Assembly: GCA_963723455.1 (NCBI GenBank)
Contig: CAVRQM010000004.1
Coordinates: forward strand, 62,001 to 126,000
Direction of reading: 5' to 3'
Length of the DNA: 64,000 nt
Source: CAVRQM01 sp963723455
Lineage (GTDB): Bacteria; Pseudomonadota; Alphaproteobacteria; Acetobacterales; Acetobacteraceae
Below are positions 1 through 10,188 of this stretch, piece by piece (the stretch's first letter is position 1; the number at the start of each line of letters is the position of its first letter). Under the pieces are notes generated by a model, which made no database searches, was not told the DNA's origin, and saw only the letters and a program-made list of their open reading frames with translations. Position numbers and translations under genes: made by a program.

Positions 1-572
1 CCGTTCTCTGCGGTTTCGCCCTTGCGGATGATGACTGTGTCGCCGTCGTGGATGCCGGCCTCGATCATCGAATCTCCGGCGACCTCCAGCGCGTAGTGTT
101 CGCCCCCGGTCACCAGGGCGACCGGGACCTCGATCTGGCTGCCGGCGTCGCGCAGCGCCTCGATCGGCAAGCCGGCGGCGATGCGGCCGTACAGCGGCAG
201 CTCGACCGCCCCCACCTCCTTGGCAGTCCGCACGCCGGGCAGGCGGCCGGTGAAGTCGCCCCGGATCACGTTCGGCGAAAAGCCGGGCGGCGATCCTGCC
301 GGGCCGAGTTCCGGCGCGGCCGGTTCCTGCGCCAGGCCGGCGGCGGCGAGCGGCGGCGCGCCGGGCAGGCGCACGATTTCCAGCGCCCGCGCGCGGTGGC
401 GGCGGCGCGCCAGGAAACCGCGCTCCTCCAGCGCCAGGATCAGCCGGTGGATGCCGGACTTCGATTTCAGATCCAACGCCGCCTTCATCTCCTCGAAGCT
501 CGGCGAGAAGCCGGTAGCCTTGAGGTGTCGGTCGATGAACATCAGCAGGTCGTGCTGCTTGCGCGTCAGCAT
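1..572 (-). CDS. lexA: LexA SOS repressor (3' end outside window)
   Basis: Transcriptional repressor of the SOS regulon that self-cleaves when RecA is activated. About 190 residues are visible from the ATG at 572. The N-terminal winged helix-turn-helix begins MLTRKQHDLLMFID. The Ala-Gly cleavage site lies in GRIAAGLPIEA, and the nucleophilic Ser is in EVAGDSMIEAGIHDGDTV. The catalytic Lys should lie just beyond the left edge. The spacer between the DNA-binding and peptidase parts is long and Ala/Pro-rich, as in alphaproteobacterial LexA. A near-consensus SOS box sits 26 nt upstream of the start, so autoregulation is likely. The gene lies downstream of moeA, the usual alphaproteobacterial order, but a histidine kinase gene separates the two. 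Confidence 0.96.
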   Translation of the reverse strand, partial: MLTRKQHDLLMFIDRHLKATGFSPSFEEMKAALDLKSKSGIHRLILALEERGFLARRRHRARALEIVRLPGAPPLAAAGLAQEPAAPELGPAGSPPGFSPNVIRGDFTGRLPGVRTAKEVGAVELPLYGRIAAGLPIEALRDAGSQIEVPVALVTGGEHYALEVAGDSMIEAGIHDGDTVIIRKGETAEN

Positions 573-597
573 CGCGGGGTCTCCGGTCCGGATGCCG

Positions 598-612
598 GAA
601 CAAACCGGCAAC
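598..612 (-). promoter_or_regulatory. Candidate SOS box (LexA operator) of lexA
   Basis: On the minus strand this reads GTTG-CCGGTTT-GTTC, one mismatch from the alphaproteobacterial LexA consensus GTTC-N7-GTTC. It lies 26 nt upstream of the lexA ATG, in the 73-bp gap between the kinase stop and lexA. This is the expected place for an autoregulatory operator. The match is seen in the sequence; the function is inferred. Confidence 0.6.
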
Positions 613-645
613 GACATTCCTTCTACGGAGCCGTCCGTTCCCAGG

Positions 646-3600
646 TCAAGCGCCGTCTGTGCCCGGGGGCGCCGTGCCGAGCAGCTCGCGGATGCGTTCG
701 GCAAGCGTCTCCAGGGCAAACGGCTTGGGCAGAAGATGCACGTCCGGCGCCAGGCGGCCGCCCCTCGCGCCGTCGCCGATCGATTGTCCGGTGATCAGCA
801 GCACGCGCACGCCCGGCCGCGCAGCACGGCCGGCGTCCGCGACCTGCCGGCCGTTCATCCCGCCCGGCAGGCCCACATGCGTCACCAGCACGTCGATCGG
901 CACGTCCGAGCGCAGCACCTGCATTGCCGCCGCGCCGTCCTCCGCCTCGATCAGCTGCAGCCCCAACGTCGCCGCGACCTCCGCGACCAGCAGCCGCACC
1001 GAGGCTTCGTTGTCCACCACCAGCACCGTCCCGCCCTGTCCCGCAAACTCCGCCGCCTCGGCCCGGTGCGGTCCGGCGGCAGCTTCGCCCTGCGCGTGGC
1101 GCGGCAGGTACAGCGTGATCGTGGCGCCCTGGCCCGGCGCTGACCTGATGCGGATGTCGCCGCCGGACTGCCGGGCGAAGCCATAGGTCATGCTCAGACC
1201 CAGCCCGGTGCCCTCCCCGGGCGGCTTGGTCGTGTAGAATGGGTCGAACGCGCGCGCGATCACCTCCGGCGGCATGCCGGTCCCGGAGTTGGCCACCGAC
1301 AGCGCCACGTAGTCCCCCGCCGGTGCATCACCCGGCTGCAGCTGGTGCGCGGCAAACGAGCGGTTGGCGGTGGCGATGGTCAGCCGGCCGCCATCGGGCA
1401 TCGCGTCGCGCGCATTGATGCACAGGTTGAGCAGCGCGTTCTCGAGCTGGTTGGGGTCGATCAGCGTGGGCCACAGCCGGTCGGCCGCGACGACCTCGAC
1501 GGCGATCGCCGCTCCCACGGTGCGGCGGACCAGTTCCTCCATCCCCGCCACCAGGCGGTTGACATCGGTGGCGCGCGGTTCGAGCGGCTGCCGGCGGGCA
1601 AAGGCCAGCAGCCGGTGGGTCAGCGCCGCCGCCCGCCGCGACGCGGTCTGCGCCGCCTCGATGTAGCGCGGCAGGTCGTCCAGGCGACCCTGCGCCAAGC
1701 GCCGCTCCAGCAGTTCCAGGCTGCCGGTGATGCCGGTGAGCAGGTTGTTGAAGTCGTGCGCGATGCCGCCGGTCAGCTGGCCGACCGCCTCCATCTTCTG
1801 CGACTGGCGCAGCTGTTCCTGGGTCGCAGCGAGCGCCGCCTCGGCCGCCTTCTCGGCGGTGACGTGGCGGCCGCTGGCGTACACTACGTCATCCGCCGGC
1901 GCGGCCACCCAGGAGATCCAGCGCCAACTGCCGTCACTGTGCAGGTAGCGGTTCTCATAGACCGGCAGGCTCGCCGCGACGGCGACCTCCAGCGCGCGGG
2001 CGCTTCCGGCGTGGTCGTCGGGGTGGACGAAGTCGAGGTAGTTGCGCCCGACCACCTGCTCGGGCCGCCATCCCAGGATGTCGGTCCAGGCCTCGTTTGC
2101 CGCGCGAAACACCCCGGCTCTGTCCAGCACCACCTGCAGGTCGCGCGAGTGTTTCCAGGCCTGGTCGCGCTCGCGCGTGCGCGCCTCGACCTGGCGCTCC
2201 AGCTCCTCGCGTGAGCGGGCAAGCACCTCGCGCGCCTCGACGATCTCCTGGATGTCGGTGCAGGTGCCGAACCACTGGGCGACGGCGCCGTCCTGGTCGA
2301 ATATCGCGGTGCCGCGCGTCTTGAACCAGCGATAGCGGCCGTCGCGCCTGCGGATGCGGTAGTCGATGTCGTACGGATGGCGGCCTTCCACCGCGCCCAG
2401 CCAGTGCGCCAGAGTCGCTCGCGATCGTCCGGGTGGATCACCCGGTCGAGCCAGTGAAGGTCGAGCTGGTCGGCTGCCGCCTGGCCGGTGAACTCCACCC
2501 ACTGCCGGCTGAGATAGTCGCAGCGGCCATCGGGCCGGCAGGTCCAGACCAGCTGCGGCAGGGTTTCGGTCAACGTGCGGTAGCGTTCCTCGCTGCGCGC
2601 CAGGCGCTGCTCGGCATGCTTGAGGTCGGTGATGTCGCGCCCGACCGAGACCAGCTGTTCCGGCCGTCCGTCCGGGGCGGGCAGCGGCGAGATCACCACG
2701 TCCCAGCACTTCGGCGTGCCCCTGTGGGTCGGGCAGAAGCCCTGGAACCGACCGATGCCGCCCGCCCTCGCCTGTGCCAGGGCCGCCTCCGCCGTTGCGC
2801 GATCCTCGCCCTGCCAGACGCGCAGCCAGGACAAGCCGATGATCGCATCGGCGTCGGAGATCTCCATCGCCTCGATGCCGCCGGGGCTGACGAAGCGGGT
2901 GTAGCCCTCCAGGTCGAGCACGACGATACAGTCGCGGCTGGAGTTCAGGATCGCCGCGTTCAGGCCCTGCGCCTCGCGCAGCGCGACGGCGGCGAGCCGC
3001 GGCTCGGTGCGGTCGCGCAGGATCTTGAGGAACCCGAGATGCTCACCGCCATTGCCGCGCAGCGGCATCAGCTCGCCGCTGGCCCAGAATTGCGAGCCGT
3101 CGCGGCGCAGGTGCCAGCGTTCGTCGCCGGCGCGGCCGTGCGCCACGGCAAGCCGCATTTCGGTCCGCACCCGACCGGCGGCGCGGTCTTCCGGCGTGAA
3201 GATCCGGTCCAGCGGCTGACCGCGCATGTCCTGCGCGGGCCAGCCCAGGATGCGCTCGGCGCCGGTGTTCCAGTCGGTCACCAGGCCGTCGCGATCGGTG
3301 GCGACGATCGCGAAGTCCAGCGCGCTCTGGAAGATCGCCCGCTGTCGTTGTTCGCTCCCATGCTCGCGGCGCAGCGCGAGGCGCAGGTCCAGCAGCGTGA
3401 CCACCTGCCGAGCCAGCGCCTCCAGCGCGGCGATTTGCCCCTGCGCCAGCGTGCGCGGCTGATGGTCGAGCACGCACAGCGTGCCCAGCGCCAGCCCGGC
3501 CCCGGTCATCAGCGGGACGCCGGCGTAGAAGCGCAGGCCGAGCAAGGCGGGGTTGGCGGCGTGCTCTGGCGCGGCCTGAGCGTCGGGAATGACGACGGGC

Positions 3601-3857
3601 GCGGCAGCCGCGACCACGAGCGGGCAGAACCCGGCATCCAGGGGCGCCTCGGTCGCCGCGAACCCGATCCGGGCCTTGAACACCTGCCGGTGGTCGTCGA
3701 TGAACGTCACCAGGGCGATCGGCGTGCCGCAGATCTGGGCGGCGAGCCGGGCGATGTCGTCGAAAGCCGGCTCGGCCGGCGTATCCAGGATCGCGTACTC
3801 CTCCAGCGCGGCGACGCGCCGGGCTTCGGGATCTGATTGTTGCGGGTCGCCGTGCAT
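646..3857 (-). CDS. GAF/multi-PAS hybrid histidine kinase (one frameshift)
   Basis: Sensor histidine kinase of about 1,070 residues without membrane segments. Order: N-terminal GAF domain (DTPAEPAFDDIARLA, about residues 20-165), then several PAS/PAC modules, HisKA with phospho-acceptor His in GGIAHDFNNLLTG (near residue 700), HATPase with N box (NLCINARDAMPDGG) and G box (GEGTGLGLSM), and a C-terminal receiver. The frame breaks once, near 2404-2430: HPDDRE is in one frame and HWLGAVEGRHPYD continues in another, consistent with one missing base. In the receiver the phospho-acceptor Asp reads as His (codon 877-879, VTHVGLPGG), while the conserved Lys remains (LLPKPF). The gene lies 29 nt after moeA, probably in the same operon, and precedes lexA. 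The signal sensed is unknown. Confidence 0.85.
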
Positions 3858-3886
3858 CCTGCGTCGCTATTCCTGTCGTGGGCGGG

Positions 3887-5095
3887 TCAGAGGCCCAACG
3901 CGTCCAAGCGGATCACGTCCACCGCGCTGCCGGCGGCCAGGGCCGGGGCGTGCGGCGCGCGCAGTACCAGCGCATCGGCGCGGGCGAGCAGGCGCATGTG
4001 CCCCGAATCCTGCGCCGCGAACGGCGTAGCCCGCAGCGCTCCGCCGGGCAGGCGGTCGAGGCTGGCGCGCAGGTGGTCGGCCCGCAGATCGTTGGCCGGC
4101 ACGGCCGCGCCCAGGATCGCGGCGGCCGGAGCAGGCGAGTCGCCAGGCAGGCCGGACAGCCGCTCGATCGCGGGCAGCGCAAACAGCAGCGCCGTCACCA
4201 TTGCCGAGACCGGGTTGCCGGGCAGCCCCAGGACCGGGCGGCCGTGCAGGCGGCCATGCAGCAGCGGCTTGCCCGGGCGCATCGCCACCTTCCAGAAATC
4301 CATCTCCATGCCCTGCTCCAGCAGCGCCTGCCGGGTCAGGTCGTGCTCGCCGACGCTGGCGCCCCCGCTGGTCAGCAGCAGGTCGAAATCGGCCGCGGCC
4401 GCGAGCGCGGCCGCCAGGCCGACCCGGTCGTCCGGCGCGATCGGCAGCAGGCAGGGCTCGCCGCCGGCGGCGCGCACCAGGGCGGCGAGCATGTGCGTGT
4501 TGGAACTGACCACGCCGCCGGGCGGGATCGGCTCTCCGGGCAGCGCGATCTCGTCGCCGGTTGCCAGGATGCCGACGCGCGGCCGCCGATGCACGGTCAG
4601 CCAAGCATGGTCGGCGGCCGCGGCCAGGCCGATGTCGCGCGCGCCAAGCCGGCGTCCGGTCGCCACCAGCACCTCGCCGGCCGCGAAATCCTGGGCGGCG
4701 GCGCGGATGTGCCGGCCCCGCATCGCTGCCTCGGTCGCCACGATATGCTCACCGTCAACGGTGGCGTCCTCCTGCAGCAGCACGCTGTCGGCGCGCGCGG
4801 GCATGACGCTGCCGGTGAACACGCGCAGCGCCTCGCCCGGCCCGAGGCCGGCGCCGGTCCAGGGATGCCCGGCCGGCGCGGCGCCGACCACCCGCAGCCG
4901 GCCGCCCGCCATCGCGTCGCCGGCGCGCAGGGCGTAGCCGTCCATCGCCGAGACGTCCTGCGCCGGCTGCGCGCGCCGCGCGGCCACGTCGGCCGCGCCC
5001 ACCCGGCCCCAGCCCTGCGCCAGCGGCACCATCTCCGCGCCGGTCGAACGCAGCCCGGACAGGATCCGCGCGCGCGCCTCGGCAACCGGGATCAC
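3887..5095 (-). CDS. moeA: Molybdopterin molybdenumtransferase MoeA
   Basis: Inserts molybdate into adenylylated molybdopterin, the last step of molybdenum cofactor synthesis. The 402 residues match the family length. The N-terminal MoeA signature QDVSAMDGYALRAGD is present near residue 48. The central MogA-like domain carries GILATGDEI and LLTSGGASVGEHD, followed by PGKPLLHG and GLPGNPVSA. The start is GTG at 5095, three bases after the moaC stop, so the two are almost certainly cotranscribed. No frame problems are seen. Confidence 0.97.
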   Translation of the reverse strand: MIPVAEARARILSGLRSTGAEMVPLAQGWGRVGAADVAARRAQPAQDVSAMDGYALRAGDAMAGGRLRVVGAAPAGHPWTGAGLGPGEALRVFTGSVMPARADSVLLQEDATVDGEHIVATEAAMRGRHIRAAAQDFAAGEVLVATGRRLGARDIGLAAAADHAWLTVHRRPRVGILATGDEIALPGEPIPPGGVVSSNTHMLAALVRAAGGEPCLLPIAPDDRVGLAAALAAAADFDLLLTSGGASVGEHDLTRQALLEQGMEMDFWKVAMRPGKPLLHGRLHGRPVLGLPGNPVSAMVTALLFALPAIERLSGLPGDSPAPAAAILGAAVPANDLRADHLRASLDRLPGGALRATPFAAQDSGHMRLLARADALVLRAPHAPALAAGSAVDVIRLDALGL

Positions 5096-5098
5096 CGT

Positions 5099-5572
5099 CT
5101 AGTCCTGGACGAAATCGCCGGACGCGCCGCCCGATTTGGACGTGACCCGCACCGCCTCGATCCGCATGCCGCGGTCCACCGCCTTGCACATGTCATAGAC
5201 GGTCAGCGCCGCCACGGTCACCGCCGTCAGCGCCTCCATCTCGACGCCGGTGCGCCCGGTGGTGCGGACGGTCGCCGAGATCGCCACGGCGTCCGGGCCA
5301 TCCTCAAGCAGATCGACCACGACGGCGGCGAGCGGCAGCGGATGGCACAGCGGGATCAGCTCGGCGGTGCGCTTGGCGGCCATGATGCCGGCCAGGCGGG
5401 CGACGCCGAACACGTCGCCCTTTCTCGCCGCGCCATCGGCGATCATGCGCAGCGTCTCCGGCTGCATCGCGACACGGCCCCGCGCCGTGGCGCTGCGTTC
5501 GGTCACCGGCTTGTCGCCGACATCGACCATCGCGGCATGGCCGGCGGCATCGAAATGCGTCAGCCGGGTCAT
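5099..5572 (-). CDS. moaC: Cyclic pyranopterin monophosphate synthase MoaC
   Basis: Converts the MoaA product into cyclic pyranopterin monophosphate in molybdenum cofactor synthesis. The 157 residues match the usual length. Family signatures are DVGDKPVTERSATARG at the N-terminus, KGDVFGVARLAGIMAAKRT, the active-site segment LIPLCHPLPL, and GVEMEALTAVTVAALTVYDM. The ATG overlaps the trpC stop by 4 nt (ATGA), indicating translational coupling in the trpGDC-moaC-moeA run. moaA and mogA/moaB are not in this window. Confidence 0.97.
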   Translation of the reverse strand: MTRLTHFDAAGHAAMVDVGDKPVTERSATARGRVAMQPETLRMIADGAARKGDVFGVARLAGIMAAKRTAELIPLCHPLPLAAVVVDLLEDGPDAVAISATVRTTGRTGVEMEALTAVTVAALTVYDMCKAVDRGMRIEAVRVTSKSGGASGDFVQD

Positions 5573-6386
5573 CCGGCGCGGCCCAGCAGCCGGCGCGTCG
5601 CCAGCCCGACATCTGCCTCGCGCAGCAGGCTTTCCCCGACCAGGAAGCAGCGCACCGACATCTCCGCCAGCGCCAGCACGTCGGCATGGCTGCGGATGCC
5701 GCTCTCGGCGATGACGAAGCGATCCGGCGGCACCAGCGGGCTGAGGTCGTGCGTGGTCCGCAGGTCGGTCTGCAAGGTTTTCAGGTTGCGGTTGTTGATG
5801 CCGATCAGCTTGGTCTGCAAGCCGAGCGCGCGTTGCAATTCGTGCTGGTCATGCACCTCCACCAGCACGTCCATGTCCAGCATCCGCGCGATGCTTTCCA
5901 GCTCCACCGCCTGATCGTCGTCCAGGGCGGCCATGATGAGCAGGATGCAGTCCGCGCCGAGTGCCCGGCTTTCGTACACCTGCCATGGCTCCAGGACGAA
6001 ATCCTTGCGCAGCACCGGCAGATCGACGGCCTTGCGCGCCGCCGTCAGGTCGTCAGGACTGCCCTGGAAATGCGCCATGTCGGTCAGCACCGACAGGCAG
6101 GACGCGCCCGCTTGCGCGTAGGTGCGCGCCAGGCTGGGCGGATCGAAGTCGGCGCGGATGATGCCGGCCGAGGGCGAGGCGCGCTTGAGTTCGGCGATCA
6201 GGCCGTAGCCATCGGCGGCGGCGCGCATCAGCCGCTGGCCGAAGCCGCGCGGCCCGGCGGCGGCGACGGCGCGGGCGCGCATCTGCTCCAGGCTGACCCG
6301 CTCGCGCCGCCGCGCCGTCTCGTGCCGGGTGTCGGCGCAGATCTGCGCCAGCACGTCGGTCTCCAGCACGGCTGCCACCTGTCCGC

Positions 6387-6390
<4 letters not shown>
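5569..6390 (-). CDS. trpC: Indole-3-glycerol phosphate synthase TrpC
   Basis: Ring closure and decarboxylation of CdRP to indole-3-glycerol phosphate in tryptophan synthesis. It is a 273-residue single TIM barrel, not fused to TrpF. Visible elements: LIAELKRASPSAG (catalytic Lys), SVLTDMAHFQGS, VLRKDFVLEPWQVYESRA (catalytic Lys), ADCILLI, IGINNRNLKTL and VIAESGI (phosphate binding). Its start overlaps the trpD stop by 4 nt and its stop overlaps the moaC start by 4 nt. Confidence 0.97.
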
Positions 6391-7397
<1,007 letters not shown>

Positions 7398-7410
7398 CCT
7401 GGCGGCGGTC

Positions 7411-8007
7411 TCAGGCGGCTTCGGCGGGGGCGTTGCGGCCGTGCGCGATGGCGAGGAAATTGGCCAGCAGGGCGTGGCCGTGCTCGCTGGCGATGCTCTC
7501 CGGGTGGAATTGCACGCCGAAGATCGGCAGGCTGCGGTGGCGCAGGCCCATCACGACCCCGTCCGTCGAGTGCGCGGTCGCCTCCAGCGTGCCGGGCAGC
7601 GAGTCCGGGCGGACCACCAGGCTGTGATACCGGGTCGCCTGGAACGGGCTGGGCAGGCCGGCAAACACATCGCTGCCGCGATGCACGATCGGGCTGGTCT
7701 TGCCGTGCATCGGACCCTCGGCGCGTACCACCTGCGCGCCGAACGCCTGGCCGATCGCCTGATGGCCCAGGCAGACGCCCAGCAGCGGCACCCGGCCGGC
7801 GGATGCGGCGATCAGATCGAGGCAGATGCCGGCCTGGTCCGGCGTGCAGGGGCCAGGCGACAGCACGATCGCCTCGGGCCGCATGTCCAGCGCCTGCGCC
7901 GTGGTCAGCGCGTCGTTGCGCCGCACCTCGCAGGCAGCTCCCAGCTCGCCCAGGAAATGCACCAGGTTGAAGGTGAAGCTGTCGTAATTGTCGATCAGCA
8001 GGATCAT
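7411..8007 (-). CDS. trpG: Anthranilate synthase glutamine amidotransferase TrpG
   Basis: Glutaminase subunit supplying ammonia to TrpE; homologues can also serve aminodeoxychorismate synthase. It has 198 residues from ATG 8007, where the canonical N-terminus MILLIDNYDSFTFNLVHFL begins; in-frame codons further upstream lie in the bamE overlap and are not used. The class I amidotransferase triad is visible: Cys in LLGVCLGHQAIG, and His and Glu in FHPES. It heads trpGDC-moaC-moeA and lies 22 nt after bamE. Confidence 0.95.
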   Translation of the reverse strand: MILLIDNYDSFTFNLVHFLGELGAACEVRRNDALTTAQALDMRPEAIVLSPGPCTPDQAGICLDLIAASAGRVPLLGVCLGHQAIGQAFGAQVVRAEGPMHGKTSPIVHRGSDVFAGLPSPFQATRYHSLVVRPDSLPGTLEATAHSTDGVVMGLRHRSLPIFGVQFHPESIASEHGHALLANFLAIAHGRNAPAEAA

Positions 8008-8029
8008 GGCGCGGGTTCCGCTGCCGCCG

Positions 8030-8557
8030 TCAGAAGTTGCCGGGATTGGTCGAGGTGCCCTGCGCCCCGCTGCCGCCCGGGCCGGCGGGGCTGAACTTGC
8101 CGACATTGCCCAGCAATTGCTGCATGAAGCTGGCGTTGCTGCCCGGCGAGGGAGTGGTGCGCGCGACCACATCGACCGGCAGGCTGTCCTTCATGGTCTT
8201 GTGCTGGATGCGCTGCAGCACGCCGCTCTGGTCGAACGACATGACATAGACCTGCTGGTTGTCCACGCCGTTGGTGCCGCCGATGATCGGGGTGGTGACC
8301 TCCGAGATGTAGATCCACTGGTTGTCGTCGAAGGTGGCGTGCGCGGTCGGCGAGCCGATCAGGGCGGTGACATCGGCGCGCGTCGAGGTGCCCGGCACCA
8401 GCTGGGCCAGTTCGTCCGGCTGGACGCGGATGCCGCGCTGCTGCGGCGCGAAGGAAAGGAAGCCGGGCATTTCGCAGCCGCCCAGGGCGGCGGCGAGGCC
8501 GGCGGCCAGCAGCAGCGCGGGAAGCAGGCGGAGCGGGGTCGAGGCACTCGGTCGCAC
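8030..8557 (-). CDS. bamE: Outer membrane assembly lipoprotein BamE
   Basis: Small lipoprotein of the BAM complex that inserts beta-barrels into the outer membrane. About 175 residues from a GTG at 8557 preceded by AAGGA at 9-nt spacing. The signal peptide ends in a lipobox (AAALGGCEMPGF). The SmpA/OmlA domain follows: RGIRVQPDELAQLVPGTS, then DVTALIGSPTAHATF and NQWIYISE. The C-terminal 35 residues are low-complexity Gly/Ser/Pro. It points into the trp genes, an unusual partner, and diverges from the bc1 chaperone gene across about 200 bp. Confidence 0.9.
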   Translation of the reverse strand: MRPSASTPLRLLPALLLAAGLAAALGGCEMPGFLSFAPQQRGIRVQPDELAQLVPGTSTRADVTALIGSPTAHATFDDNQWIYISEVTTPIIGGTNGVDNQQVYVMSFDQSGVLQRIQHKTMKDSLPVDVVARTTPSPGSNASFMQQLLGNVGKFSPAGPGGSGAQGTSTNPGNF

Positions 8558-8763
8558 GCGGAATGATCCTTGGATGGGAACCTCTGGAATGAGAACCCCT
8601 GGGCGATGAGCGGCGCGCCGGGACGGTTGACCGCGGCGCCCGCCGCACAGACATAGGGGCGTGTCATGCCGCACGGCGGGAGTCAATTTCGCCGATCCGC
8701 CGCTCGCCGCCAAGGGCGTCGGCGCAGCGGCGTGCTGGTCGTCCGCTGCCTGGGAGTTTGCCG

Positions 8764-9303
8764 GTGTTCGGTCTGATTCTGCATCGCCGCCATGAGCGCG
8801 TGGCCCACCGCCTGTATTGCGCGGCGGTGGCCGCGGCACGGGCGCCGGACCATTACGGCAGGCTGGGCGTGCCCGACACGCTGGACGGCCGCTTCGACAT
8901 GATCGGGCTGTTCGCCTTTCTGCTGATCGAACGGCTGCGCGCGCTGCCGCACCCGGGGGCCGCGGTGGCGCAGGCGGTGTTCGACGCGATGTTTTCCGAC
9001 ATGGACATGAGCCTGCGCGAGATGGGGGTGGGCGATCTGGGCGTCGGCAAACGGGTGCGCGCGATGTGGGAGGCGTTCCACGGCCGCGCTGCGGCCTATC
9101 GCGCGCCGGTGGCCGATGCCGATGCGCCGGCCCTGACCGCGGCGCTGGCGCGCAACGTGTGGCGCGACCCGCAGGCGCTGGCCCGGGCGCGGCCTTTGGC
9201 GGACATCGCGTTGCGCCAGGCCCACCACCTCGCGGCCCAGGACGCCCGGGCGCTGCTGCGCGGCGAGGTGGATTTCCTGCTGCCCGAGCCGGTGGCGGCA
9301 TGA
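8764..9303 (+). CDS. Ubiquinol-cytochrome c chaperone (CBP3 family)
   Basis: Member of the CBP3/UQCC1 family that assists assembly of the cytochrome bc1 complex. About 179 residues. Hallmarks: AHRLYCAAVAAARAPDHYG, RFDMIGLFAFLLIERL, FDAMFSDMDMSLREMGVGD and VGKRVRAMWEAFHGR. GTG 8764 is preferred over the in-frame TTG 8758 because GGGAG lies 7 nt before the GTG. Its stop overlaps the next ATG (ATGA), so it is coupled to the DUF177 gene, the normal alphaproteobacterial pair. Confidence 0.9.
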   Translation: MFGLILHRRHERVAHRLYCAAVAAARAPDHYGRLGVPDTLDGRFDMIGLFAFLLIERLRALPHPGAAVAQAVFDAMFSDMDMSLREMGVGDLGVGKRVRAMWEAFHGRAAAYRAPVADADAPALTAALARNVWRDPQALARARPLADIALRQAHHLAAQDARALLRGEVDFLLPEPVAA

Positions 9304-9803
9304 CCCCGCCGCCCGAGCTGCATCGGCCGCTGGCGCTGGACCGCATCGGCCAGACCGAACTGCGGCACCGCGTCGAGGCCGATGCCGCCGAATGCGTGGC
9401 CATCGCCGCCCGGCTGCGCATCCCGGCGGTGCTGTCGCTGGCCTGCAACTTCGTGCTGCGCCGGCGCGGCGAGCGGGTCGATGCGCAGGGCAGCCTGCGC
9501 GCGATGGTGGTGCGCGAGTGCGTGGTCAGCCTGGAGCCGTTCGAGGTCGCGATCCAGGAGGTTTTCGACATCCGCTTCGTGCCTCCGGGCACCGAGGAAG
9601 CCGACGACGACGACCCGCTGGCCATCGACGAACTGCCGTTCGAGGGCGTGGCGGTCGATCTGGGCGAGGCGGCGGTGGAGCAGCTGGCCCTGGCGCTGGA
9701 TCCCTACCCGCGCCGGCCGGAGGCGGTGTTGCCGGAGCTGGCCGAGCCGCCGGACGCCCCGCATCCGTTCGCTGCCCTGGCGCGGCTGCATCTGAAGCGG
9801 TAG
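9300..9803 (+). CDS. DUF177 (YceD-like) protein
   Basis: A 167-residue DUF177/YceD protein, usually found just before rpmF and linked in other bacteria to 23S rRNA processing or ribosome biogenesis. The middle carries the family pattern CNFVLRRRGERV and RECVVSLEPFEVAIQE, then an acidic stretch EEADDDDPLAIDELPFEG. In this copy the first Cys of the family motif is kept and the second (RECVVSLEP) is also present. Start ATG 9300 overlaps the chaperone stop. The exact biochemical role is not known from the sequence. Confidence 0.85.
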   Translation: MTPPPELHRPLALDRIGQTELRHRVEADAAECVAIAARLRIPAVLSLACNFVLRRRGERVDAQGSLRAMVVRECVVSLEPFEVAIQEVFDIRFVPPGTEEADDDDPLAIDELPFEGVAVDLGEAAVEQLALALDPYPRRPEAVLPELAEPPDAPHPFAALARLHLKR

Positions 9804-9833
9804 AGGCTGGGCGGATCGCGGCGCTGCGCTCCC

Positions 9834-9862
9834 TTGCGGCCGGCCCCCCCCTCTGCTAGACG
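9834..9862 (+). promoter_or_regulatory. Possible promoter of rpmF-plsX-fabH
   Basis: TTGCGG at 9834-9839 and TAGACG at 9857-9862 are separated by 17 nt, about 95 nt upstream of rpmF in a 154-bp gap. The same TTGC-N17-TAG layout appears upstream of efp. This is a pattern match only. Confidence 0.35.
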
Positions 9863-9957
9863 CCCCGCCTTGCGAGATTCCCGTGAGCTGACCGCGTGCG
9901 GCCTGCGATGGCGGTGCCGTGGCCGCGTCACCACATAGACTGGAGAGGCGTGCTGCC

Positions 9958-10161
9958 ATGGCTGTTCCGAAGAAGAAGACCTCGCCGTCGCGGCGGGGCA
10001 TGCGTCGCAGCCATGCGGCTCTGCCGGTCGAGGCGCATGCCGAGTGCCCGAACTGCGGCGAGCTGAAGCGCCCGCATCATATCTGCAGCCATTGCGGCCA
10101 TTATGACGGGCGTGAGGTCGTGGCCGCCGGCAAGGCGCTGAAGGTGGCTGTCCGCGCCTGA
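9958..10161 (+). CDS. rpmF: 50S ribosomal protein bL32
   Basis: Large-subunit ribosomal protein, 67 residues. It starts MAVPKKKTSPSRRGMRRSH, followed by a four-cysteine zinc knuckle, CPNCGE and CSHCGHYDGREVV. The C+ (zinc-binding) form is therefore present. ATG 9958 follows GGAGAG at suitable spacing. It is directly upstream of plsX and fabH, the classical rpmF-plsX-fabH cluster linking ribosome and phospholipid synthesis. Confidence 0.97.
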   Translation: MAVPKKKTSPSRRGMRRSHAALPVEAHAECPNCGELKRPHHICSHCGHYDGREVVAAGKALKVAVRA

Positions 10162-10188
10162 TCCGGGTTGCCTCGTGAGGGCGCCGCC

